From positions 1 through 64,000 of the forward strand of contig NZ_JAFKCW010000006.1 in assembly GCF_017254835.1 (NCBI RefSeq): a stretch of DNA of 64,000 nucleotides, read 5' to 3'. Below, one piece after another: positions 25,617-33,297 of the stretch; position 1 is the first letter of the stretch; every line of letters starts with the position of its first letter. The position numbers and the translations under genes were made by a program. This DNA is from Algoriphagus aestuariicola (GTDB lineage Bacteria > Bacteroidota > Bacteroidia > Cytophagales > Cyclobacteriaceae). The notes beneath the pieces are model-generated. The model did not search any database, was not told the DNA's origin, and saw only the letters and a program-made list of their open reading frames with translations.

Positions 25617-26375
25617 TTACCAAAACCGGATCCCGACCGTGGGATAGAACGTCTTGAAGTTTTCGGTCGCGATGATTCCCACCTGGATCGAGACGTTTTT
25701 GTTCACGCCTCGCTTGTAGAAGGCCTGCATGGTGGTTCCGCTGAATAGCTGACTTTTGTCTTCATTGACCAAAATCCCTATCCCAAACATGTTGGCACTG
25801 TTGGATTTTGGATCGCTTTTGTCCCATCGGTATTCCAGATTTGCAAACCAGTTGCTGTTGACTTTCACGTTCCCGTCGACGCGTTCGGGAAAGAAAATCT
25901 TGTTGGTAAAAGATCCTCCGATGTCAAACTTCCTGAAATTGAACATCGCTCGACCACCAATCTCAGGAGTAAAATCCCCTCCGGTATAGTCCATGCCGAT
26001 CACCGCGCCAAGTTCGAGTTGATCCACATAGGGTAGGTAGTTTCTTTCCAGATCCAGGATCACTGCATCGACTTTGGTTTGGGGATATTCTTCGCTCAAT
26101 CTGTAAGAAAGGGTCTTAAACTCAGGGAATTTGGTTGTTTCCTTCAGGACCGGCGTGAATTTTTCCTCCAAAAAGGAAAGGCCGTATTCTGTGTTGTTAA
26201 AGAGCAAGAGCAATTTGCCGTCATTGGGGAAGTCGAAAACCAAGGTGTCTGTGACTGGATAGGCTTCATTTAGCTTTTCCAGATAGTTTCCAAAAGGTTT
26301 GTTTTCGATTTCTTGAGCCAGTGAGCGTTGGCAAAAGAGCATGGCAATGCCAGTGAGAAGTATCAGTCTTTTCAT
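25617..26375 (-). CDS. Predicted outer-membrane protein downstream of a sigma/anti-sigma pair
   Basis: A 252-residue protein with a signal peptide (about 1-20, ending SLAQ). A globular stretch follows to about residue 110, then likely beta strands (LGAVIGMDYTGGDF, EIGGRAMFNFRKFDIGGSF, NWFANLEYRWDKSD) and a terminal YPTVGIRFW, whose final aromatic residue suggests barrel insertion. It follows the anti-sigma gene by 22 bases and is probably the last member of that operon. I do not recognise a named family. Confidence 0.65.
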   Translation of the reverse strand: MKRLILLTGIAMLFCQRSLAQEIENKPFGNYLEKLNEAYPVTDTLVFDFPNDGKLLLLFNNTEYGLSFLEEKFTPVLKETTKFPEFKTLSYRLSEEYPQTKVDAVILDLERNYLPYVDQLELGAVIGMDYTGGDFTPEIGGRAMFNFRKFDIGGSFTNKIFFPERVDGNVKVNSNWFANLEYRWDKSDPKSNSANMFGIGILVNEDKSQLFSGTTMQAFYKRGVNKNVSIQVGIIATENFKTFYPTVGIRFW

Positions 26376-26397
26376 TTTTGAGTGGTAGTTAAGAAGC

Positions 26398-27078
26398 TTA
26401 GTTGTTTATTTCCAGCGTGATTAGGCTGTTTTGAGTGGCTGATGCTTGAGGTTTTTGTTGCAATTCGGATTCTGTTCGGCTAAAGGGTGTCTTGACTTGC
26501 AGGCCGGGTTTGATTTTGCTCCAGGAGATTCTGACTTGATGAAGTGTCTTCTGGACTTGCGCTTCAGGGACAATTCTTTCTGGGATTTTTAGGCTTAGGT
26601 TTTTGGACTGTGAAAGTTCGAGGTCCGGCAAGGTCATTTTTGGAGCTGCAATAATTTCGATTGATCGCTTGGACTTCTCTTCTGGATAAAATTTCAATGG
26701 AGCATTTTCGGCGTTTGCAGCAACGGTTTCCGTACTTGTTGGCGTCTCGAAGGGCACAGCTTCCAATGAGGAATTACCCACTTCGATAGGCTTTTCGCTG
26801 AGCAGCTCCTGATCTTGGAATTTGTCGTCAGTTCTGAATTTGGAAATCAGGGAAAACAAAAGTATAGCGATCACAGCAGCTGCAGCACTCCAGCGGAGCC
26901 AAATGGGAACGACTTTCTTCCGATCCAGTTCCGCCGTTATTTTTTCCCAAACCGCATCCTGAGGTGCGAACTGGGGAAGTGTCGGCAGATGATTCCCAAG
27001 CTGGCGTTCGAAGCTGACTTTCTTGAGCAAGTCTTCCCAAGCGCTTGCCTTTGGCGAATATTCAGGGAGCTTTTTCAT
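26398..27078 (-). CDS. Putative membrane anti-sigma factor
   Basis: A 226-residue protein with a cytoplasmic N-terminal part (about 1-57, including two similar segments, ASAWEDLLKKV and DAVWEKITAEL), one membrane helix at about 65-82 and a periplasmic remainder rich in S, T, P and K. That topology and its position, overlapping the ECF sigma gene by 4 bases (ATGA), identify it as the likely anti-sigma partner. No zinc-binding HxxxCxxC motif is present. Sequence similarity to known anti-sigma families is weak, so the call rests mainly on context. Confidence 0.65.
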   Translation of the reverse strand: MKKLPEYSPKASAWEDLLKKVSFERQLGNHLPTLPQFAPQDAVWEKITAELDRKKVVPIWLRWSAAAAVIAILLFSLISKFRTDDKFQDQELLSEKPIEVGNSSLEAVPFETPTSTETVAANAENAPLKFYPEEKSKRSIEIIAAPKMTLPDLELSQSKNLSLKIPERIVPEAQVQKTLHQVRISWSKIKPGLQVKTPFSRTESELQQKPQASATQNSLITLEINN

Positions 27079-27605
27079 GCTTGAAGCAGGGTTTTTATCC
27101 TCGTTTTCAACAGTTTCTTGGCATAGTTCAATTGGGATTTTGAGGTGCTCTCGCTGATCCCAAGCATTCTTCCGACTTCCTGATGCGGGTAACCTTCCAC
27201 CTCTACCAGCATGAATACCGTCCGGGATCCTGCAGGTAGACTTCGGATGGCCTGATCCAAAAGCTCTCCGTCAAACCAAGCTTCGAAATGATCCTCACTT
27301 TGATCTTCCGCCGAACTGAGTTTTTCAAAAACGAGTTGCCTTTTGGCTTTTTCCACAGCTTTTCGAGCAGTGATTGTTTTCATCCAGGAAACCAAAGCCT
27401 CGGGATGCTTTAGGTTTTTGATTTCCTGAAATACCTTGACGAAAGTGTCCTGCAGCACGTCATGGGCAATATCCTCGTCATTTAGAATGCGGAATGCAAG
27501 CGAGTAGACCATCCGTTTGGTCAGTTCGAAAAGCTGGAACTGCGCCTTTCGGTCTTGTGCAATCACCAGTTCGATCAAGCGTAAGTCTATTCGTTCCTTT
27601 TCCAT
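27075..27605 (-). CDS. ECF RNA polymerase sigma factor
   Basis: A 176-residue sigma-70 family factor from the start at 27605 (MEKERIDLRLIELVIAQDRK); a start 13 codons earlier is possible. Region 2 includes LAFRILNDEDIAHDVLQDTFVKVFQEIKN, and region 4 has IRSLPAGSRTVFMLVEVEGYPHQEVGRMLGISESTSKSQLNYAKKLL. Its stop overlaps the start of the membrane anti-sigma gene by 4 bases. Such pairs usually respond to envelope signals. The downstream outer-membrane protein is a candidate target or sensor. Confidence 0.92.
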   Translation of the reverse strand: MEKERIDLRLIELVIAQDRKAQFQLFELTKRMVYSLAFRILNDEDIAHDVLQDTFVKVFQEIKNLKHPEALVSWMKTITARKAVEKAKRQLVFEKLSSAEDQSEDHFEAWFDGELLDQAIRSLPAGSRTVFMLVEVEGYPHQEVGRMLGISESTSKSQLNYAKKLLKTRIKTLLQA

Positions 27606-27754
27606 TTCAAGTCCTTCTGAACAAAAGAGGGGAGGAAGTTCCAAAAGGTTGGAATGGTTGCCAATTCATTTAGGGTTTTTTAAAAAGTGGTTTTCCTGTA
27701 AAAGGCTTTCTTATCCTTGGGAGACTTTTCTAATTTGATCCCAAATACGCCACT

Positions 27755-28855
27755 ATGAAATTCGAGACTCTGACGATTCACAAAGGTATTCACCGTACTG
27801 ACTCCAACCGGCCCATCGTCCAGCCCATTACGCTCAGTACCAACTTTGAGCATGGCAGCGGACCGATGATCTATACTCGGGCAGAAAACCCAAACCGCTC
27901 AGCATTGGAGGAGCTTCTGGCAGCGATGGAGAAAGGAACCGACGCGGCGGCGTTTTCATCAGGTAATGCAGCAGGTACGGCGGTCTTTCAGGCCTTGGAG
28001 CCGGGTTCGCATATCATCGCACCTGACGACATGTACCATGGGCTTGCCCAGTCGATGAAAACGCTCTTTGCTGGGATTCATGAGGTGAGCTTTGTGGATA
28101 TGAGTGACCTGCAGCAGGTGAAAAATGCCATTCGGCCCACTACCCGGCTTTTTTGGGTGGAAACCCCCTCCAATCCCCTGCTGAAAATCTCCGATGTCCG
28201 CGCAATTTCCGCTCTCGCCAAGGAGCAGGGGGCTTTGCTGGCTTGCGACAATACCTTTGCCACACCGGTTTTTCAAAATCCCTTAGACCTAGGAGCCGAT
28301 ATTGTCATGCATAGCAGCACCAAATATTTTGGGGGACATTCCGATATTCTTGGTGGAGCTCTTATTGCCAAAGAGAAGAGTGATTTTTGGAAAAAGATAC
28401 GGGCAGTCCAGCATATCGGCGGAGCGGTGCCCTCGCCGACCGATTGCTATTATCTCGCGAGAAGTATTAGGACTCTGGCGTATCGCATGCGGGGCCATGC
28501 GCAGCATGCGATGATCTTGGCCGATTTTCTAAGCCAACATCCCAAGGTCGAAAAAGTCTTTTATCCCGGCTTAAAGAAGCATCCGGGACATGAAATCGCC
28601 GCTGCTCAGATGAGCGGATTTGGAGGGATGCTTTCTTTCACGGTAATAGGCGGAGCCGGGGAAGCCGATGCGGTGGTGTCCAAGCTCCAGCTTTTCGCCA
28701 ACGCCACTAGCCTAGGAGGAGTCGAAAGCTTGGTCGAACGTCGCGCCGCCGTGGAGGGGCCAAACACCAAAACTCCTCAGAACTTGCTCCGCGTTTCGGT
28801 TGGACTAGAGCATACGGATGATTTGCTGGAGGATCTGGCTCAGGCGTTGGGGTAA
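27755..28855 (+). CDS. Trans-sulfuration PLP enzyme (cystathionine gamma-synthase/lyase type)
   Basis: A 366-residue Cys/Met-metabolism PLP enzyme. Motifs are the N-terminal YTRAENPNRSALEELLAAMEKG, the substrate and cofactor site WVETPSNPLLKISDV, and the PLP lysine K190 in MHSSTKYFGGHSD. Subtypes (gamma-synthase, gamma-lyase, beta-lyase) cannot be separated reliably from motifs alone. It is divergent from the sigma factor operon and appears monocistronic. A TAATTTG sequence about 30 bases before the start approximates a -7 box. Confidence 0.9.
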   Translation: MKFETLTIHKGIHRTDSNRPIVQPITLSTNFEHGSGPMIYTRAENPNRSALEELLAAMEKGTDAAAFSSGNAAGTAVFQALEPGSHIIAPDDMYHGLAQSMKTLFAGIHEVSFVDMSDLQQVKNAIRPTTRLFWVETPSNPLLKISDVRAISALAKEQGALLACDNTFATPVFQNPLDLGADIVMHSSTKYFGGHSDILGGALIAKEKSDFWKKIRAVQHIGGAVPSPTDCYYLARSIRTLAYRMRGHAQHAMILADFLSQHPKVEKVFYPGLKKHPGHEIAAAQMSGFGGMLSFTVIGGAGEADAVVSKLQLFANATSLGGVESLVERRAAVEGPNTKTPQNLLRVSVGLEHTDDLLEDLAQALG

Positions 28856-29050
28856 GATGGGCATGGCTATTCGCATCTTTTACAGATACGATTTACGAGG
28901 GCATTGATAGAGTTGGGGATGTGGATGGTAGCGGTCGCCTACCACCAGGCAATTAAAAATCTCAAATTAGAATACTTAAAAAAAATCGGGAAACTCGCCT
29001 GATACTCTCTTCAGGTCGAAAATCGCATTTTCATAAGTCTTAAATTCTTT

Positions 29051-29815
29051 CTACTCGCTTTTTCTCTCTCCGTCCAGCCATTGTTTGAATCCGTTGACCC
29101 GGTCTCGGCTGACTATGATTTCCTCGGGGTAGGGGAAATTGGGATTGATCTTAAGTCGACTGTTGGAGTACATTAGCACGTCTTTGATCGCGTCTAGGTG
29201 GATGAGATGGCTTCGGTTGACCCGAAAGAAAAGCTCGGGATTTAAGATTTCTTCCAGCGTTTCCATCTTGTAGTCGGTGATGAGTTTTCGTCCATCTTCC
29301 CGGATCAGGTAGGTGTTTTTGCCCTCTGCAAAAAAAATCCGAACCGACTGGGTGGGTACCGAGTGGATGTGCTCGCCGATCTTCACCATGAAGCGTTCCT
29401 TATAGGCGGGTTTGGAGAGCTGTTGCCAAATCTGGGGATGGAGCGGGGCAGGCTTATCTCTTAGCTGACGTAATTTGTCCAAGCTGGCGGCAAATGCCGC
29501 ATAGCTGATTGGCTTGACCAAATAGTCGATGCCATTCGCCTTGAAGGCCTCCAGCGCATATTGGCTGTGGGCCGTGATGAAGATCACCGGTTTGAAAAAA
29601 CCAACCCGGTCCAGCGCCTGAAAGGACAGCCCGTCTTCCAAGTGTACGTCCATCAATAGTACATCTGCCTGTGGACCAAGCTTCGTCAGCAGCGGTACAG
29701 CTTCGGCGATGGATTTGGCAACGCCCAACAGCTCACAATCTGGATCGTACTTGGCCAGAAAGTGGGTAACTTTTTCTATGGCAGGGATTTCGTCTTCGAT
29801 CAGCAGGACTTTCAT
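29051..29815 (-). CDS. LytTR-type response regulator
   Basis: A 254-residue regulator. The receiver domain (1-120) has the phosphoacceptor D56 in VLLMDVHLEDG and the conserved lysine in DYLVKPIS. The LytTR DNA-binding domain (about 145-245) shows FMVKIGEHIHSV, the FFAEGKNTYLI segment and FFRVNRSHLIHLDAIKDV. It abuts the degenerate kinase gene with no spacing (stop and start one base apart), making a three-gene unit of kinase, pseudokinase and regulator. Targets are not identifiable. Confidence 0.94.
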   Translation of the reverse strand: MKVLLIEDEIPAIEKVTHFLAKYDPDCELLGVAKSIAEAVPLLTKLGPQADVLLMDVHLEDGLSFQALDRVGFFKPVIFITAHSQYALEAFKANGIDYLVKPISYAAFAASLDKLRQLRDKPAPLHPQIWQQLSKPAYKERFMVKIGEHIHSVPTQSVRIFFAEGKNTYLIREDGRKLITDYKMETLEEILNPELFFRVNRSHLIHLDAIKDVLMYSNSRLKINPNFPYPEEIIVSRDRVNGFKQWLDGERKSE

Positions 29816-30892
29816 TTAGGATCGTTGGTGGGAGCTTAGGCTTTCCTTTTGAATGGATTGTTTGAAGGGCTTTTCTAAGGGAATATGGATAAAAAACGTG
29901 GAATTTGCGGTCCACTTCATTTCCTTTTTCAACCAGGAATAATGCTGCTGTACCTCTTGGAGGCAATGGTAGAGCTCATCTTCTGTGGTCAGGGAGAAGG
30001 TACAGGGAAAACTCAATTCCAACTGATCCCGGTGTATTCCCAAGGAGATCGTGAGCGGTGCGGATGAAGAGGAAAGTTGGGAGTATGCGATTGCCTCCAG
30101 GAGTTTGGTCAACGTTCGAGGCATCAGAAGATAATCTTCCCCCAAATCTTGGCTTTGGATTTCAATGTGTTTTGCCACAAACAGATTTAGGAAATCGACC
30201 TTGCAGCGCATCGCGGTGAGCTCATCCTGCAGAGTGGCCAAGTCGTCGTGGGATTGGAGCGAATGGCGGTAGATCTCAGAAAGGAGCAAGATGCCTTCGT
30301 CAGCCTGCTCGTATTGTTTTTCCTTCAGCTTAAGTAGAATGGCATCGAGGCAGGTCAACAGAAACTTGGGATTGAGGCGATAGTGGAAAAGGTTCACGTC
30401 TCGATCCAAGCTTTCCTTTCTTCTGGCTTCTCGCTCCAGTTCCCGCTCAAAGCGCTTGTGGATCAGGTAGAACCCAAGAAAGTGGCTTTGGAAAAGGAGG
30501 GTGACAAACAGAAAAATACCATTGAAAATCTTGAGTTCAGCGGTATATACCGCTACCTCAGTCATGTTTTCAAACCAGGAAAAATAGCCAATCAACAGGC
30601 CGCTGACTACGAGAATACAAGTGGCTGCGGAGCAGATAGTAAGTCCTGAAGCGTAGCTGCCAAAGCTGGAAGAATACACCAACTTCTTCTTGAAGGCCAG
30701 CAAGAGTCCGCGGTTCGCTTCCAGCAAAATGACGCTGACTGCGATGCAGAAAAACAGCTCACGGGTGAAAAAATCCTCCAGCATGGACTCCACCGTATCA
30801 AAGGCCAACAGAATCGCCAGGTAAGCCAAGGTGCCAACAACAATGGGCAGCACGAGGCGGCTGATGGGCTGGATGTCGGGAAATGGCTTCAT
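29816..30892 (-). CDS. Degenerate LytS-type sensor (pseudokinase)
   Basis: A 358-residue protein with four predicted membrane helices at about 14-31, 42-60, 85-105 and 122-143. A coiled segment and a LytS-type kinase core follow. The phosphoacceptor motif, normally N-P-H-F-L-F-N-S-L, reads N174-P-K176-F-L-L-T-C-L: the histidine is a lysine. The ATP N-box reads LLEAIAYS instead of LVENALKH, so the Mg-binding asparagine is also lost, and no G-box is seen. It therefore should neither bind ATP normally nor phosphorylate itself. It overlaps the intact kinase gene by 4 bases, suggesting a heteromer in which it senses or restrains the partner. Confidence 0.88.
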   Translation of the reverse strand: MKPFPDIQPISRLVLPIVVGTLAYLAILLAFDTVESMLEDFFTRELFFCIAVSVILLEANRGLLLAFKKKLVYSSSFGSYASGLTICSAATCILVVSGLLIGYFSWFENMTEVAVYTAELKIFNGIFLFVTLLFQSHFLGFYLIHKRFERELEREARRKESLDRDVNLFHYRLNPKFLLTCLDAILLKLKEKQYEQADEGILLLSEIYRHSLQSHDDLATLQDELTAMRCKVDFLNLFVAKHIEIQSQDLGEDYLLMPRTLTKLLEAIAYSQLSSSSAPLTISLGIHRDQLELSFPCTFSLTTEDELYHCLQEVQQHYSWLKKEMKWTANSTFFIHIPLEKPFKQSIQKESLSSHQRS

Positions 30893-31929
30893 CGCTGGCT
30901 CAAGTTAGGTGTCACGTAGGGGAGGCGGACTTCGTAAAAGCCCCCACCCTCGGAGATTTCGGGAACTGATCGTCCATAGTGGAGGTAGCGTTCTCGGAGA
31001 TTTTTGAGGCCTATGCCAGTAGATTCTACCTTATCGGGCTTTTGCGTGAGCGTATTGGCTACGACTACCTGCAGCTGATCTGCGGTCACCATGATCTTTA
31101 GAGGAGCATCCAGGCTCGCTATATTGTGTTTTAGGGCATTTTCCACCAGCAGCTGAATGCCGAGTGCAGGAAGGAAGTTTTGCTCAGTCCCGGGTTTGAT
31201 CCTTTTCTCCAAAATCACTTTGTCGCCATAGCGAACCCTCATCAGGTGCATGAAGTTGTCCACGATCTCAAGTTCCCGCTCCAGACTGTTGAGCGGCTGG
31301 ATACCATTGCGGATGAGGTTGTTGAAGTTGAAGGCCAGCTTGCGGATAAAGTCCTCTGCCTGGTCTGGATGGGAGGTAGCCAGATAAGAAGCGGTATTGA
31401 GCGAGTTGAACAGGAAGTGCGGAGTCAGTTGGGATCGCAGCAGGATAAACTGGAGTTCTTTTTTGTTGCGGGCTTCCCTAAGCCGATGGATGGTTTCCTT
31501 GGAGTACCGAGCAAAGGCAAACCAAGAGTAATCAATCCAGATGATCAGCAGGCTCAGAATCAGGCTGACCAAGCCGCCCTTGAGGAGTAGGCTGCTGGTG
31601 GATGGTGTGTTTTCCCCCAAGTTAGAAAGCCAATCCTGTACGACGATGTCCAAAAAGTAGGTGTAGGCGGCGAGCGTACCGGTGAGTATAGTCAGGAGCG
31701 CCAATGAGCGGGTCAGGTGTCCCTGGTTCCAGGGGCGAACGTGGATAATGAAGCGGTAACCCTGCGAGATTATCAAGCTCGCCAGGAATATCAGCAAGAC
31801 CAAGGTGCCCCACTGTGCAGCCGACAACTCCCGCATCCAGCTGATTAGGCCTACATGATAGAATAGATAGGCGGCAAGGCATGCGGTGAGCGCAGCTGCA
31901 AGCAAAAAAGAAAGAAATTTTTCCCTCAT
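30889..31929 (-). CDS. LytS-type sensor histidine kinase
   Basis: A 346-residue kinase. Four predicted membrane helices (about 6-25, 39-57, 73-93, 117-133) precede the kinase core. The phosphoacceptor is H171 in LRSQLTPHFLFNSLN; the N-box is LLVENALKHN (N264, N269) and the G-box STGIGLKNLRERY (about 303-315). All catalytic parts are present, unlike the paralogue that follows. It should phosphorylate the LytTR regulator at 29051. The signal sensed is unknown; no periplasmic domain is large enough to be named. Confidence 0.93.
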   Translation of the reverse strand: MREKFLSFLLAAALTACLAAYLFYHVGLISWMRELSAAQWGTLVLLIFLASLIISQGYRFIIHVRPWNQGHLTRSLALLTILTGTLAAYTYFLDIVVQDWLSNLGENTPSTSSLLLKGGLVSLILSLLIIWIDYSWFAFARYSKETIHRLREARNKKELQFILLRSQLTPHFLFNSLNTASYLATSHPDQAEDFIRKLAFNFNNLIRNGIQPLNSLERELEIVDNFMHLMRVRYGDKVILEKRIKPGTEQNFLPALGIQLLVENALKHNIASLDAPLKIMVTADQLQVVVANTLTQKPDKVESTGIGLKNLRERYLHYGRSVPEISEGGGFYEVRLPYVTPNLSQR

Positions 31930-31943
31930 CTATATCGGATACT

Positions 31944-31969
31944 AAAGCCCCGACTGCATCCGCCGGGGC
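31944..31969 (-). terminator. Terminator of the SDHFK-repeat gene
   Basis: On the minus strand GCCCCG / CGGGGC encloses an 11-base loop and is followed by TTTAGT. It lies between the SDHFK-repeat gene and the kinase operon, so the two may be separate units. Confidence 0.65.
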
Positions 31970-31993
31970 ATCAATTTACAAAAAGCTTTTTGC

Positions 31994-33127
31994 TTAGGCC
32001 GCGCAACGCATTACCTCGCCGAGAAAGTGGGAGGACTCTATGCTCGTCTTGGCTGTTTCTCTAATCTGTTGTTTCACGCGCTCAGAAGGCTGCTTTGAAC
32101 ACAGAGATTTGAGCGTTTCTGCCTTGAAGTGGTCGCTGTCCATGCTGTTGACTCCGGATAGGACGATCAGCGCACGCTCCTCGGTGAGGCTGTTGCTGTT
32201 GATAATGGTTCGGAGCAGCTCGTTTTTGAAATGGTCTGAGTCGATCTTTGGGACCACACTGTCCACCAAAAAGCGGAGGTCGGGAGTGGAAATGTTTTGG
32301 AAGGAGATGGTTTTGGCGATTTCAAGTTTAAAATGATCGCTGTCTACCAGATTGATGAGCTGAAGCGCTTTTTCTCCCTGACCGGCAACGACATTGGCTT
32401 TGAAGATCGGTTTGAGAAGTTCGGCTTTGAAATGGTCCGAGTCGATGTCGCTTACCACCCGTGTGAGTCTATTGATGTCTTTGAAGTAGGCCGGTGGTAC
32501 CTTCTTATAGACTTCCAGCTTAAAATGGTCCGAATCCAAATTGTTGGGGACGGCATCAATCACTGCCGTGACGTCAGCCTGGCTCAGGTTTTTTTGCATG
32601 AGTATGCCAAGGTAGGCGGATTTGACGTGGTCACTGTTCAGCTGGGACACCAGCCCCAAGACTGACTTGACTCCGCCTTTGGCATAGTGGCGGTCTATGC
32701 GAGATTCTGCCGCAATGGTCGTGGAGTTGAGCAGGTCAGGCAGGATTTCGCTTAGCCAAACTCTCCCGTCCGGTTCGTAGGGCTTGCTCCTGCCGCCTTC
32801 CTTGTACTCGTAGTCCAGCGTTCCGCCCTTGTTGGTGATGAACAAGGAGCGAGAGTTGCCAAAAGTAGTTTTTTCGATCTTGAGGTAGCCGCCAGGAGAG
32901 ATCGAGCTGATGCTTTTCTCGTCATCGGAAATGGTGATTTTCCCGTTGGTCTCCAGGCTGGACTTTTGGGTGTTGTTGTTGACAGTCCATCTGGAAGTCC
33001 CGGAATTGGATCTCGCAGTGACATTGGTGCTTTGTGCCAGCACTTCTCCGCAAAACAGAGGAGAGGAGAGAAATAGCAGCAACAGGATAAGTCGATTTGT
33101 GGCGTAGTAGTTTTTCATGTTCTTCAT
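31994..33127 (-). CDS. Secreted protein with seven SDHFK repeats, unknown function
   Basis: A 377-residue protein with a signal peptide or N-terminal anchor (about 12-32). Residues 35-125 are a beta-rich region (ISSISPGGYLKIEKTTFGNS, an acidic-basic RSKPYEPDGR segment). From residue 165 a helical repeat of 31-34 residues runs to the end, marked by S-D-H-[FV]-K at S165, S199, S230, S263, S297 and S331, with a seventh degenerate copy (ESSHF) at 365. The pattern resembles the SD-repeat C-terminal regions I recall from some M56/BlaR1-like proteins, but without a peptidase domain. It lies upstream of the LytS/LytTR unit, on the same strand. Confidence 0.8.
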   Translation of the reverse strand: MKNMKNYYATNRLILLLLFLSSPLFCGEVLAQSTNVTARSNSGTSRWTVNNNTQKSSLETNGKITISDDEKSISSISPGGYLKIEKTTFGNSRSLFITNKGGTLDYEYKEGGRSKPYEPDGRVWLSEILPDLLNSTTIAAESRIDRHYAKGGVKSVLGLVSQLNSDHVKSAYLGILMQKNLSQADVTAVIDAVPNNLDSDHFKLEVYKKVPPAYFKDINRLTRVVSDIDSDHFKAELLKPIFKANVVAGQGEKALQLINLVDSDHFKLEIAKTISFQNISTPDLRFLVDSVVPKIDSDHFKNELLRTIINSNSLTEERALIVLSGVNSMDSDHFKAETLKSLCSKQPSERVKQQIRETAKTSIESSHFLGEVMRCAA

Positions 33128-33267
33128 GCTTTTGAAATGGTGCTGCTAAGATGGAGGAAGAAAGCTTGCTCGAAAAACAGATGGAAGTCAATCGTAGGAT
33201 TACAGGTGTGAACCGTAGGCGTATTGCCCTGAGTCTTTTTTGAATTGGTGAAAAGAGGGCAAAAAAA

Positions 33268-33290
33268 AGCTCCTGAAGATCTCAGGAGCT
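33268..33290 (-). terminator. Terminator of the M1 peptidase gene
   Basis: AGCTCCTGA / TCAGGAGCT (9 pairs, 5-base loop) followed on the minus strand by eight T, immediately after the peptidase stop. Confidence 0.85.
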
Positions 33291-33297
33291 CGTTGGC

